DNA of 64,000 bases from Echiichthys vipera. Lineage: Eukaryota > Chordata > Actinopteri > Perciformes > Trachinidae. Below, piece by piece: positions 12,679-22,964 of this stretch. The stretch is from positions 31,817,004 to 31,881,003 of the forward strand of contig OY829651.1 of NCBI GenBank assembly GCA_963691815.1, read 5' to 3'. The notes below the pieces were generated by a model, which saw nothing but the letters and a program-made list of their open reading frames with translations, was not told the origin of the DNA and searched no databases. Each line of letters opens with the position of its first letter. Position 1 is the stretch's first letter. A program made the translations under genes and the position numbers.

Positions 12679-13878
12679 AGTGACTCGTCTAATCAGGGCT
12701 CCATTGATGCTGTCTTTTTATACTTGTGGTGCCGAGCTTAACTCCAGGTCAAACTACTCCAAACTAACGCAAATCTGCTGTTCTGGAACTGAAAACTCAG
12801 AGTTTCCTTTCTCAGAGTAGATCAACTCAGAGTTCAGGGTTAGACTCAGAGTTTGTTGAACCTGCTTCGTGAAACGGACCTCTGGTCTCGGTCAACTTCC
12901 AAACAAACTCTGCTATGGTTCGTTTGTGGAGAGAACGTGATCTGACTTGGGTCAGTACTAACTGCAGAAAGCACTGTGCATTTTTGGACCAGCCCAGTAC
13001 CTGTAGGCAGCTACGTGATTTACGTAATGATTCAGTCCCTCCCCTGTCACCACGACAACAACAACAACACAACAGCATGAGTCACCATAGACAAACCTGG
13101 AGTAGTGATGTAATAACGAGAACCAATGCAAAAATCAACCCCAGCAGAGCAATTCTGACCAATCAGAGAGCAGTTCAGGATCTACTACTGGGCCCACCCC
13201 AGACACATCTGACCAATGAGTGAAGTGTTTTTTTCCCTTAACCTTTATTGAGTCGAAGTGCAGCTACATTTTGGTTCACTTCAGCACGTCATCAACGGAT
13301 TCAGACTAGGGGCCTGTTTCACAAAGCAGGTTTAAGGAAAACTCTAAGTCTGTTAACCCTGAAATGAGGGAAACTCTGAGTTTTACGTTTCACAAAGGGA
13401 GGTTACTCAAACCAGAGACAGAGGGGTAACTCTAGCCTTTTGCACAAAGAGAGGTAACTTAACCTCTCGGTCAGTTACCATGGTAACATGCTCTCTGAAA
13501 CTAACCTGGTCGGGACCAGGTTTTTCTCAGAAAACCTTGAGTTTCTCTCTGTCTCCGCCCTCTTTCAGCCACACACAGTGCTTGATTTCCTCATTCATTC
13601 AGTCAGCGGGCGAGTTTTGGCGTAGTATAGTTCCGTCTGTTTTTTCAGAATATCATTGCAAAAATCAGTCAGTAGGCCTACATTATCAAACTATTGATTA
13701 TAGATGTTCTTGCATTTCCAGGCAATTCTCTTTTTGAGCGGTACCGTTTCATATCCCAGCAGATATTGTGTGTTGCGCTGCGTTTTTTTGCAAAAGGGAG
13801 TTTATTTATACAACGTATAAAAATCATTCAGTAGGCCTACATTAGAAGTTATATTAGGTTGTGAATATTTCCACTACC

Positions 13879-14358
13879 ATGGCATGTCCTTTTGATAACG
13901 ATCCCGTGGATGAAGGGGACGCATTACCGCAAAGAGAATTAAATATTCGTCCGGAGATGATCGTCCTTAATATACTGCAGCCATAATTACAAAATGAATG
14001 AAATGGATCTTTTGAGCAAGTTGAATGTATTTTACTTAGCGTTTCCTAAATATAATCCCAGCTTTTCTTGCAATTCATAGGTTCAAAGGTGTGTGCTTTT
14101 AATTCGGTTGCCGGTATATAAACTACTCCTATAGGTAGAAACAACAGCCTTCTGATCCAGAATATCACCTATAATGCGAGGGGGTCTATTTCACGGCAGG
14201 GGTGCTGAATACGCACAACACCGTTTCATGTCCCAGTCCATCTCATCCCTCCTTACATTTCCAACATTAACAACCAGTAATGCTCTTATATCACAGCAGA
14301 TATTGTGTGTTGCGTTGCGTTTTTTTGCAAATGGGAGTTTTTTATACAACATATAAAA
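13879..14358 (+). pseudogene. Harbinger family A copy 2: transposase N-terminal fragments
   Basis: Starts 'MACPFDNDPVDEGD' at 13879 and reads about 35 codons to a stop. A separate piece at about 14292-14358 reads 'ISQQILCVALRFFANGSF', a segment typical of HARBI1-like transposases just before the catalytic core. The DDE domain is missing. This assigns the element to PIF/Harbinger. Confidence 0.75.
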
Positions 14359-14451
14359 CAGCTACTTACGGTAATATTTACTTTACAATGTAAAACATGC
14401 TCAAAATGAGGCGTCACCATGAGATTGTGCCGATGTTTTACCTGTTTGAAC

Positions 14452-14745
14452 AATGTTTTTATGTTTCATCTTAAGCTGCTGCCAAGTGCGCTTCTCCCCC
14501 GCGGGGTTGCACTTAAATGAAATAAACTAATAGGCTCCCACTCAAGCATTTTCCCCTGTGATATTACTGTGATTGCAACAGGACTACATTTAAACTTATG
14601 CACTGACCCGAGCCGCAATGTTCTCCCGCACCGTCTCCCTCTCTTTTGCTGCTGCAGTGGTGCAAACCTGCTCAAACTCACCGTATGAGCGCATTAATAT
14701 TTCCAATTCCAGTTGAAGCGTAGCCCTTCGCTTCCCCGTTGCCAT
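14452..14745 (-). pseudogene. Harbinger family A copy 2: Myb/SANT-like gene fragments
   Basis: The first exon begins at ATG 14745 and resembles copy 1 but with an in-frame TGA-type lesion and a short deletion. The second exon (about 14510-14452) reads 'GEKRTWQQLKMKHKNIVQT', a trihelix/Myb-like helix, followed by a GT splice-donor-like site. Decayed. Confidence 0.62.
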
Positions 14746-15020
14746 GGTGACTCATCGAATCAGGGCTCCATTGATGCTGTCTTTTTTTACTTGTGGTGCA
14801 CGCGCTTAACTCCAGGTCAAACTACTCTGAGTTTTCCATCTCAGAGTTGCTCAACTTAGAGTTCAGGGTTAGACTCAGAGTTTTTTGAACCTGCTTTGTG
14901 AAACAGACCACTGATCAAATGAACAGGTTTAAAAGAGAACCAAAAAACAAAAACTATTAATTTTCGCATCTGGTGCACACCAGGGAAATGGACCAGAAAC
15001 GGACTCAGGTGTGAAAGCGC

Positions 15021-15978
15021 AATGGGGGCTGTTTTAGCTCTTAACACTTTGTTCAACTCCCATGGCTGTGGTCTTTTCCATACTTTTCAGAGGACAGTTC
15101 TGCCCCTGTATTCAGTATATCAGTTGAGGTTCTCTGCATCTTTGACCGTCCATGGGCTGGCAATCACAGCACACAGGTAAAAGAGTGAGATCATCAACTG
15201 AGTGGTTCACTTTCCTTTGGGTTCCAGTTATCCTCCAAGTCCTTGGTGCACAGATTTCAGGTAAGATAGGGGTCATCTTGTCTGCAGCACAGCACAGCAG
15301 CACAGTGCACTGCAAACCATAGGAGAAACAAATAACATATTTAAATCCACACAGAAAAGCTGTGCTGGTTATTTGTCCATCACATGACATTAGCACAAGG
15401 CACCCTTGAGCATCTGTATCAAACGTAGTAGGCTTTCAACTGTAAACCAATATATTCTCATCAATGGGTTCGTATGATATTTATAGTATGCCGTTCTATG
15501 TATTGCTGTGAAATGGCAAAAATAATGACTTATTAAAAGCTATATTATATATTTTTATGAAAGGGTGGTCTGTTGTTGGGTGCAGCTACTGTAGGCTGGC
15601 CCTGGGTGATATGGAGTTTGCCAATCCTGCAGCTGCTTCGGAGCCTCAGTGAAGAGGGCGTTATTTGTCCCAGCAGCTAAGTGAGCGGAGACAGGCAAAA
15701 AACAGATTCAATATAGGCCAAGCATTCACTCCATGGACTGAGAGAAAGAGAAACGCCATTAAAACGCATGCCCAAGTGGCTACGTTTCTCCTTGATCGCT
15801 AACATCACTTTCATCTTTACTTAGCTGGAACGGCTAACACCAACGGCTAACGCTAACTGTCAGTCAAACTCCTCTGTAATACTTGTTTTTATGGTGCGAT
15901 TTGCCAGAGAGGATGGGTTCAAACAGGCTCAAACTAACTCTGGTCTCCTGTAGGCTACTGGACCTGGTCTCACTCCAG
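15021..15978. other. No recognised gene
   Basis: About 950 bp between the outer element and Harbinger copy 3. No transposase, RT or RNA motif recognised. Confidence 0.45.
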
Positions 15979-16932
15979 GGGTGCGTTTCACAAAGCAGGT
16001 TCAACAAACTCTAAGTCTAACCCTGAACTCTGAGTTGATCTACTCTGAGATAGTGCGTAAGTTTAAATGTAGTCCTGTTGCAATCACAGTAATATTACAG
16101 GGGGAACTGCTTGAGTGGTAGCCTATTTATTTATTTAATTTAGGTGCTTCACACGGGGGAGAAGCGCACTTGGCAGCAGCTTAAGATGAAACATAAAAAC
16201 ATTGTTCAAACAGGTAAAACATCGGCACAATCTCATGGTGACGCCTCATTTTGAGCATGTTTTACATTGTAAAGTAAATATTACTGTAAGTGGCTGTTTT
16301 ATATGTTGTATAAAAAACTCCCATTTTCAAAAAAAACGCAGCGCAACACACAATATCTGCTGTGATATGAAACGGTACCGCTCAAAAAGAGAATTGCCTG
16401 GAAATGCAAGAACATCTATAATCAAAAGTTTGATAATCATCTCCCGACGAATATTTAATTCTCTGCGCAGTAATGCTGCACCTTCATCCACGGGATCATT
16501 ATCAAAAGGACATGCCATGGTAGTGAAATAGTTGCCACCTAATATAACTTCTAATGAAGGCCTACTGACTGATTTTTGCAATGATTTTCTGAAAAAACAG
16601 ACGACAGAACTATACTACGCCAAAACTCGCCCGCTGACTGAATGAATGAGGAAATCAAATGCCGTGTTCGACTGAAAGAGGGCGGAGACAGAGAGAAACT
16701 CAAGGTTTTTTCTGAGAAAAACCTGGTCCCGACCAGGTTAGTTTCAGAGAGCATGTTACCATGGTAACTGACCGAGAGGTTAAGTTACCTCTCTCTGTGA
16801 AACAGGCTAGAGTTACCCCTCTGTCTCTTGTTTGAGTTACCTCCCTTTGGGAAATGTAAAACTCAGGGTTTCCCTCATTTCAGGGTTAACAGACTCAGAG
16901 TTTTCACTAAACCTGCTTTGTGAAACGGACCC
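15979..16932. mobile_element. PIF/Harbinger-like element, family A copy 3 (inverted)
   Basis: 954 bp with ends 'GGGTGCGTTTCACAAAGCAG' and 'CTGCTTTGTGAAACGGACCC', flanked by a perfect CAG duplication (15976-15978 and 16933-16935). The orientation is opposite to copies 1 and 2. The Myb first exon is deleted. Myb exon 2 ('GEKRTWQQLKMKHKNIVQT') is at about 16156-16215 on the plus strand. Confidence 0.85.
16327..16518 (-). pseudogene. Harbinger family A copy 3: transposase N-terminal fragment
   Basis: Starts at ATG 16518 ('MACPFDNDPVDEGAALL'), continues 'RRELNIRREMI' and 'FPGNSLFERYRF', then jumps directly to 'SQQILCVALRFF'. The jump shows an internal deletion relative to the expected protein. 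No catalytic domain. Confidence 0.75.
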
Positions 16933-16935
16933 CAG

Positions 16936-17694
16936 GTTTTACACAGCGCTCAAAGAAAGACTTCCAGTTGAAGACTGGCTAACATTACATACTGTTGTAA
17001 AATTAATAGATTAGTCCAAATGAATCGTTACACTGTATGATTCATCACTGACATGGAGCAGGCTGATTGCTGACACATTCAAGCAACGAACCTAGCAACC
17101 CGACTGCTGGAATTATTTTTTGTTGTTGTGACTACTGTAAGATTACTTAAGATTTTGCTATTGCTGCTAGCTATTGAAGTTTGGTTTTGCATTTGAATAT
17201 CACATATTCAATGCAATTTAATGAGTCTTGTCATAAGTGTTGCTAAATTAAGTGCTCCTTCCCCTTAACTCATAGCGTGCCCCCGGCCCTATGAACCCGA
17301 GAGTTTTAACTGTTGGAACTGCCTTGCATTTCAACCTGAGTGGAGATAGATAGAGCCACAGTGTGCTACCAGCCCCTGTGAAATAAAGTTACATGCCCAG
17401 CTGTTTCTTCCACGTGTCTCAGCTTGAGTAGTACTTTATAGATATTATTCCCTGACTGACTGCCCTGCATCTCAGTTAGTGTAAATTCTGGTCCCAGAAC
17501 CACATGGTGCTGTAGTTGCCCCTCCCCGCGCAGGAAGCAAGCTACCCACAAAGTGTAGATCAGAGGAACTGTTGTTTTAGGCTAGTGTACTACCCAATTT
17601 ACATCACAAGGTGTCTGCCAAGCAACACCAGAGCCAAAACAATTGCATTGTTGTACTAGACAACAAGTTTTAATCTCACCTTCCATTTTAAACA
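16936..17694. other. Leader region upstream of the Gag-like ORF
   Basis: Contains a possible polyadenylation signal 'GAAATAAAG' near 17380. No copy of the 19770-21034 LTR is visible here, so the 5' LTR of the following element is missing or unrecognisable. Confidence 0.4.
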
Positions 17695-19182
17695 ATGGAG
17701 AACCCGTGTGTAGAGAATTTCATTTCTTCCCTAGCACAGAGCCTTAAACCTGGCTACCCTGAGTTCATTAACACATTGAACTTAAGTGAGTGCAGTAAAG
17801 AAATAGACTCCCTTCTCAGGGACACATCTAAAGGGTCAGTGTTGAAATGTTTGCTCCTGAACTTCAACCGGCAAATTAACATTGTCTGTCAGAGCAAAAC
17901 AGCATTAGAAAAGGAGATAGAATCCCTTAAAGCTCAAAATGCTAATCTCATTAGTGAAGTTCAGATAGCAAATCACAAAGTCCTGCGTTATTTAGAAGAT
18001 TTGCACTCAGCAGAGTCACAGCTCTTCTCCCACAAAGAGGAATTGTTAGGGCTTAGATGTGAAACTCTTGCCCCACCAAAGTCGTTCAGCCTTGCTGATT
18101 CTGGCTTTTCAAATTCAAATTCCTCCTTCAATGAGAGATTAACGCCCTCTCCAGAGCAGACCAAGGAAGTTCAGTCCTGCTCTACCTCCTCACTGCATCA
18201 CTTTGAGAGTGATGACAGAGCTAGCATAGTCTTGACTTCACAAACGGTGAGTTCACAATGTCCCCGCCTTGAAGAGCTTGAGCTTCTAGCTAAAGATATG
18301 GACGTGTTTGATCCAGACAACTGCGATCATAACATTGAGGACCATTTTAGGGAATTAGATCAAAATCTAATTGACCTGCCCAATGCAACACAGAGAGAGA
18401 AAGTTAAACTTGTGTGGAAAACCAGCTCAAAAGCTGTCCGCAAAGTTATACAGTCTCAACCTGCCATAGTCAGAAATGACTACGATGAGCTCCGTCATGC
18501 ACTGACGGAAGAATTTTCTTCTACTGCAGACGAAATCGCTTCTTTGGTTGCAGCTAGTCAAATAAAACATTCCCGTCAAGAGAGTCCCAGAGACTATTAC
18601 AGACGTTTGAGACACGTATACTTTCAAGGAAAGAATGCACCAGGCTTAGAAGAGAGCCCAACCTTTAAGACCCTGTACTTGCAGAACCTTCATCCTTGTA
18701 TACGTACACACGTTATTCTTGAGACAAGAAAAGATAACCTCTCTCTTAACGAGGAAACTGTTGACAATTGCAAAGCAAGGGAAACAACATCTGCTTCCAG
18801 CAGCTCAAACACCGTGAGGTCACACAGACCTTCTGTCTCAGAACCCCATCCTCAGAACAGATCGAAAGGGGGGGACAAAACACAGCATAGGGACGCAGAG
18901 CGTAAACGCCATGTCCGCCAGCTGCCACGGGATAGTCATGCCCAGAGCAGGAGCTGTAGAAGGCCATACTCTGAGATCCTGGCCCAGCATTATGACCTGC
19001 CAAACCACTGCTCAGATGATGACCACAGCATCTCTGACCGCAGCTCAGAATCCGACAGTGACAGTGCCTCTGAGTGTCTTTCTGTACACGGCTACAGGCA
19101 GCGTTACAGCCCTGAGCCACGAGTGAAGACGAACTTCAAACAACAGAGCTCCAGAGTCCACTCCTCTCGGTTTTGTAGGTAA
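17695..19182 (+). CDS. Gag-like capsid protein of an LTR retroelement
   Basis: 495 codons, uninterrupted. The start at 17695 has a good context (AACAATGG). Residues about 60-120 form a probable coiled coil ('ALEKEIESLKAQNANLI'). Residues about 195-360 look like a retroelement capsid: 'DVFDPDNCDHNIEDHFREL', 'NDYDELRHALTEEFSS', 'SPRDYYRRLRHVYFQ' and 'FKTLYLQNLHPCIRTHV'. The C-terminus is Ser/Arg/Asp-rich and basic, without a CCHC zinc knuckle. Gag would assemble the particle and package RNA. No protease, RT, integrase or envelope frame follows before the LTR at 19770, so this is a gag-only or internally deleted element. The assignment rests on overall pattern, not a specific family match. Confidence 0.68.
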   Translation: MENPCVENFISSLAQSLKPGYPEFINTLNLSECSKEIDSLLRDTSKGSVLKCLLLNFNRQINIVCQSKTALEKEIESLKAQNANLISEVQIANHKVLRYLEDLHSAESQLFSHKEELLGLRCETLAPPKSFSLADSGFSNSNSSFNERLTPSPEQTKEVQSCSTSSLHHFESDDRASIVLTSQTVSSQCPRLEELELLAKDMDVFDPDNCDHNIEDHFRELDQNLIDLPNATQREKVKLVWKTSSKAVRKVIQSQPAIVRNDYDELRHALTEEFSSTADEIASLVAASQIKHSRQESPRDYYRRLRHVYFQGKNAPGLEESPTFKTLYLQNLHPCIRTHVILETRKDNLSLNEETVDNCKARETTSASSSSNTVRSHRPSVSEPHPQNRSKGGDKTQHRDAERKRHVRQLPRDSHAQSRSCRRPYSEILAQHYDLPNHCSDDDHSISDRSSESDSDSASECLSVHGYRQRYSPEPRVKTNFKQQSSRVHSSRFCR

Positions 19183-19769
19183 CAGTCCATCTGCACTGAT
19201 AGTAAGATTAATGCAAGCTCAGCAGCCTTACTTTTCTTACAGTTAAATTGGTAAACTTTGATTTGTTAGCAGCCGCAGCAAACTCAATAAGACCCAAATT
19301 GTAATTGGACTTAACACCTTGTACAAACTTTGCAAATACTTTTGGATCAACTCCTTGTATTTTGTAATAAGCTCACTGGTAAACACTAGTTTAGGACACA
19401 TCTTGGATTGACACACCAATCATACAACTGTCCTCATGCAACTGACAGCTGAATCTCATCTGTATCTCACCCCAAGTCATTTACATAACTAACACTTCTG
19501 TTCTCACTAACCTGAAGAGTAGCTGAGAAACAATGTTTATTATGTATTTCGTATAGTGCCATTGTCATGTTTAGATTTTGTTTTGTAGCTTTTGTTCTTG
19601 CCTAGTCGAGATATTAGTAGTGTTTAGCCAATTCCCAGTTGGTGAAATAACTGCCCAAAATGTTGCAAACACTTAATGAACTGACAAATGAACTCTGTAC
19701 ATCTATGGACTGTGAAAGATGCCCTTAAAACCGCACATTGGGTGCAGTCTCAAGGACATCGGGGGGATA
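19183..19769 (+). other. Non-coding tract between Gag-like ORF and LTR, ending in a polypurine tract
   Basis: About 590 bp with no retroelement enzyme motifs. It ends 'CATCGGGGGGATA' immediately before the LTR, a plausible polypurine tract for plus-strand priming. Confidence 0.55.
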
Positions 19770-21034
19770 TGTAGGTGCAACCGGCGCCCAAAGATGATTG
19801 TTCATTTTCTGGATTAACTCAAACTGTCAGTTTGATTACAGTAGGCCCACAGCCTGTTGGAACAAAGACCTCAAAATGCCTTCACCCCCACAACAGGTCA
19901 CACCCAGGTGTGAATCCTCCAAGGCACCCAAACTGTTCATTGGCTGAATTGACCCCCAGGTGATGACATCATCCGGGCCTATATAAAGTGAAGCACACAA
20001 TCTCTCGCTCTCTTTCTACTTACTCTTTCTACTGGATCTTGCTCCCGGAACTCCAGGATACCAGCTTCCAGCTGTCCCCTCGGCCCTGGACCTGGCCTAT
20101 GGCGTGGGATCACCACGAAGGTTAACCAACCGGTTATCCTCTACTGAGCACAGCACAGACGATCCGAATCCTCTTTTGCCTAAGAGCCACAAATAAGACA
20201 AGAACCTCTTCACCACGAAGCTTCCTTTCTTCACCCAGCCGCTGGCATCTAGCAACGCAAAACATCTCCTATCTCATGGACTGGTAACTAATCACCAACT
20301 GGGCATTACTACATGTTATAGGACTTTATGAACGGCTAGAAACAATTGTAACTTTGTCATAAGAACTGAGAGATCAGGCTTCCGGCCTTTGTGTAACAAA
20401 GAGAATGTTCACACCTTCTCCGAGCCCCCACCTCTTCTCTTTGTCTCTCTCTCACACACACACACACGCACACACACACACATACACACAAACATACGTT
20501 TGCTGTTAACTTTAGTTAGTTTATTGTGTCTTGTTTGTTGCATTTATTAACCTGTTAATAAATGTTTGTGTTTACCATATGTCTGATTCTTTAATATTAC
20601 ACAAAGATGAATGAGCCAGCTTCTACTAAGAAAAGAACTTCTTAAATCCTTCAACTAATTAAACTATTACATTTATCGGTGTTTAACCCTTAATTAGTAG
20701 TTTAATATATTTTACGAGACTTTAATATTAGTTATCACTCCGTCTATGACGGTGGTGCCCCGAGGAACTCTGGTTTGACTAGAGTCATTTTTATTATTAT
20801 CTTTGATAATTATTGGTGATAACTAATATTTCCTTGATTAACGGTAAGTTTATTGAGAATACTCAATCTCATAATCTGAACGTGAGTCAAGGCACTATAT
20901 TTGATTGGTTCTCCGTGTGACGTTTTTAATAAATTGAAGTTATTCATTTTTAGTAATTTTTCTTTATTAATTTTCCTTATCAAATATTTCATTTGATAGT
21001 CACTATTGATCCAATTAAACCCAAAGTACCTACA
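19770..21034 (+). repeat. 3' LTR, 1,265 bp
   Basis: Starts TGTAGGT and ends ACCTACA, a perfect 7-bp terminal inverted repeat. A TATA-like 'CTATATAAAG' lies at about 19979-19988, and AATAAA at 20557-20562. It contains a CA microsatellite (about 20452-20493). A diverged partial copy in reverse orientation lies at 59565-60200. The sequence following the LTR (CTACG) has no obvious partner, because the 5' end of the element was not found. Confidence 0.78.
20452..20493. repeat. (CA)n microsatellite inside the LTR
   Basis: Short imperfect CA array with GC and TA interruptions, at the same relative place as the (GT)n array in the inverted copy near 60 kb. Confidence 0.9.
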
Positions 21035-22964
21035 CTACGATCTTGAGACACTAGACGACGGAGTTCTGCTCATTCTCCATATTCAACCTCTAAGTTTACA
21101 CACTAAGTCAACTTGGTTAAGATAAGAAATAAGGGTTGTGGTTTGGCTTAGTACTTCAGTGACACAGGTCAAAGTCCTGTGTTTTTGGCTCTTCTAATAA
21201 GTCACCTGACTCCTTTGCTCTTCCTACAGTAACAAATATGTGGATTACATATGAATGCCAGTGCATTCGTTCTCATGGGTATATGGACAAACAGTGAATG
21301 AGGACAGCCTGCTGTAAACCCCTCCTCAGCAGCATGAGATGCTCAGAGGAAGCGACAACGTTTACCCAAGAGACTATGGTTCATGTCCACTGTGTCATTG
21401 CAGTTATGTTAAAAATGCACTTATTTTAACCCCACCCATGATCGTTTCCTCACCATAACAAAGTGCTTTTGTCTGAAATCACAAGGTTAACCGCATGTTC
21501 CTTGTGTTTAAAACACCAAGTGACACCCAAGGATCCTGACAAAACAAATGTATATATGACCAGTTGGGATTAGTATCACACCACCACTGACTGAGACCTA
21601 CCTCTTTAAGGATTCTTGCATGGGTGCCGATCCTGGGGATCAATTTATGTTTTCAAGTTAATAAAATCAATTCAATTCAATAAATTAATCACTTTTGTGT
21701 ATCCCCCAATCCTGACATTAGATCTGCACCCCTGGATTCTTGGTGTTGTTAAGTCGGCACAAGCTGATGACGTTGTTCTGCAACTTTGATGCTCTCTTTC
21801 TTCGTGTGTATTTCGAGTGTTTGGAGTTAGCTCATCATCATCTTCTTGAGCATTGTGGTATATTTTCCACTGGCAGGATGTGAAAAGTTTCATGAGCATC
21901 TTGTGTCGTCTTCCTGAGAGTCAAATTAGTTTGTGAGAATCTGTCAGTCTGTCGCTAAGAAGTGTCAGCTGCTTAGCGACAGCAGATCCTCAGCCGCAGG
22001 GCCTTGTCTGACACACACACCCCTGTGCAAACATACACACATACCCAGCCCTAAACTGTCAGAAACACACGATCTGCCATGTACACACTTAAGATTATGT
22101 GTGTATGTGCATGTGCACGCTTATACTGTATGCTCATTCTCTTGCTTTCTCTCATCACCCTGCTATCCCCCTCTTCACACACAGCTGTGCTCTCCAACTC
22201 CTCCGCCTAAACATCAGCAGGGGTGATCTGTCTTCCCCAGTCTCACCTGAGGGCGAGCTATGAGCTCCAGCAATCTGTCGGCTGTCACTCTCCATCACTT
22301 TTCAATCCTCATTCCCCTCCGATACACACAAGCCAGAGCCCGGCTGCGACAACTCTTTAAAGACTTTGAAATCAACTTGAGTCATCTGACTGCAGATCAA
22401 CAGCTGCTCGCTAATGAAGGGACCTTGCTGTTGGGAGGCCATGCCCTGCATGCTCTTCGTCCATTTTCACCTTCTGTATTTTGTTATGATTTGTTTTCAA
22501 GACATCTAAATGGATAAATATATATTCTTTGAGAAATGGAGGGTGTCTGAATAGATAAATCCAGGCACTGATTTCATTGAATTATCAAATCTCTCCTTTT
22601 AAACTGTTTTAGCAAGCCTCTGACATATTGAGTTTTTGTAAAAACACTGCAACAGCTCTTTAAATATTACCACTTTAATTTGAACAAAGTCCAAAGATTA
22701 TTGGGAATTTATAATTCAATAGCATACAAAATGTATCTAGTAATACATTTATTGACATGTTAGTGTTTGATACAGCACAATAAAAAACAGTTTCCGTGAT
22801 GTGATATATTTCTGAATATCTGATAGTTATGCTAGTTTACAGGGTCATCTTTGTATTTCCGGGTATTTTCGGGTCAGCTTTGCTCTTTTTTATCTCTCAT
22901 AGCAGGAGTGTGTCAAGTGATCAGTCTGCTCCATATCAAGTGATCAATCATACAGGGTAACGAC
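21035..22964. other. No recognised gene
   Basis: 1.9 kb after the LTR. A small AATTCAATTC-type run at about 21664-21680 could be the tail of a short retroposon. An 85-codon frame at 22260-22517 has no domain that I recognise. Confidence 0.4.

Larger units (their letters stand above)
5657..12881. mobile_element. PIF/Harbinger-like element, family A copy 1 (split by a gypsy element)
   Basis: The left terminus 'GGGTCCGTTTCACAAAGCA' at 5657 and right terminus 'GTGAAACGGACCT' ending 12881 are inverted repeats, flanked by CTG on both sides (5654-5656 and 12882-12884). Only about 100 bp of the left part survives before gypsy sequence begins. The right part (12461-12881) keeps the first exon of the Myb-like gene and the terminal repeat. 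The transposase region is missing, so a deletion accompanied or followed the gypsy insertion. Copies 2 and 3 lie at 13309 and 15979. Confidence 0.75.
13309..14910. mobile_element. PIF/Harbinger-like element, family A copy 2
   Basis: 1.6-kb element with ends 'GGGGCCTGTTTCACAAAGCA' and 'CTGCTTTGTGAAACAGACCA', flanked by CTA on the left and CTG on the right (one mismatch). It has transposase fragments on the plus strand and Myb-like exons on the minus strand, so it has the same orientation as copy 1. Both genes are incomplete. It is inserted in the outer element of 5499-15020. Confidence 0.82.
5499..15020. mobile_element. Outer DNA transposon with CTTTCACACC-type ends, carrying two Harbinger insertions
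   Basis: The right end is clear ('ACTCAGGTGTGAAAGCGC', ending about 15020). The left end is degenerate ('GCGCATCACACC' at about 5499). Body segments visible between insertions are 5499-5656, 12885-13308 and 14914-15020. The latter two match the reverse complement of the MITE at 4066-4406. Removing the Harbinger copies at 5657-12881 and 13309-14910 would leave an element of roughly 0.7 kb with no protein. The class is unassigned; hAT-like or other cut-and-paste types are possible. Confidence 0.55.

Noticed and set aside
16936..17694. 5' LTR for the Gag-like element
   Set aside because: No similarity to the 19770-21034 LTR and no TGTAGGT/ACCTACA ends found.
19183..19769. Envelope gene remnant between gag and LTR
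   Set aside because: No signal peptide, transmembrane or furin-like motif could be supported.
22260..22517. 85-codon frame as a host exon
   Set aside because: No recognised domain, splice context or neighbour supports it.
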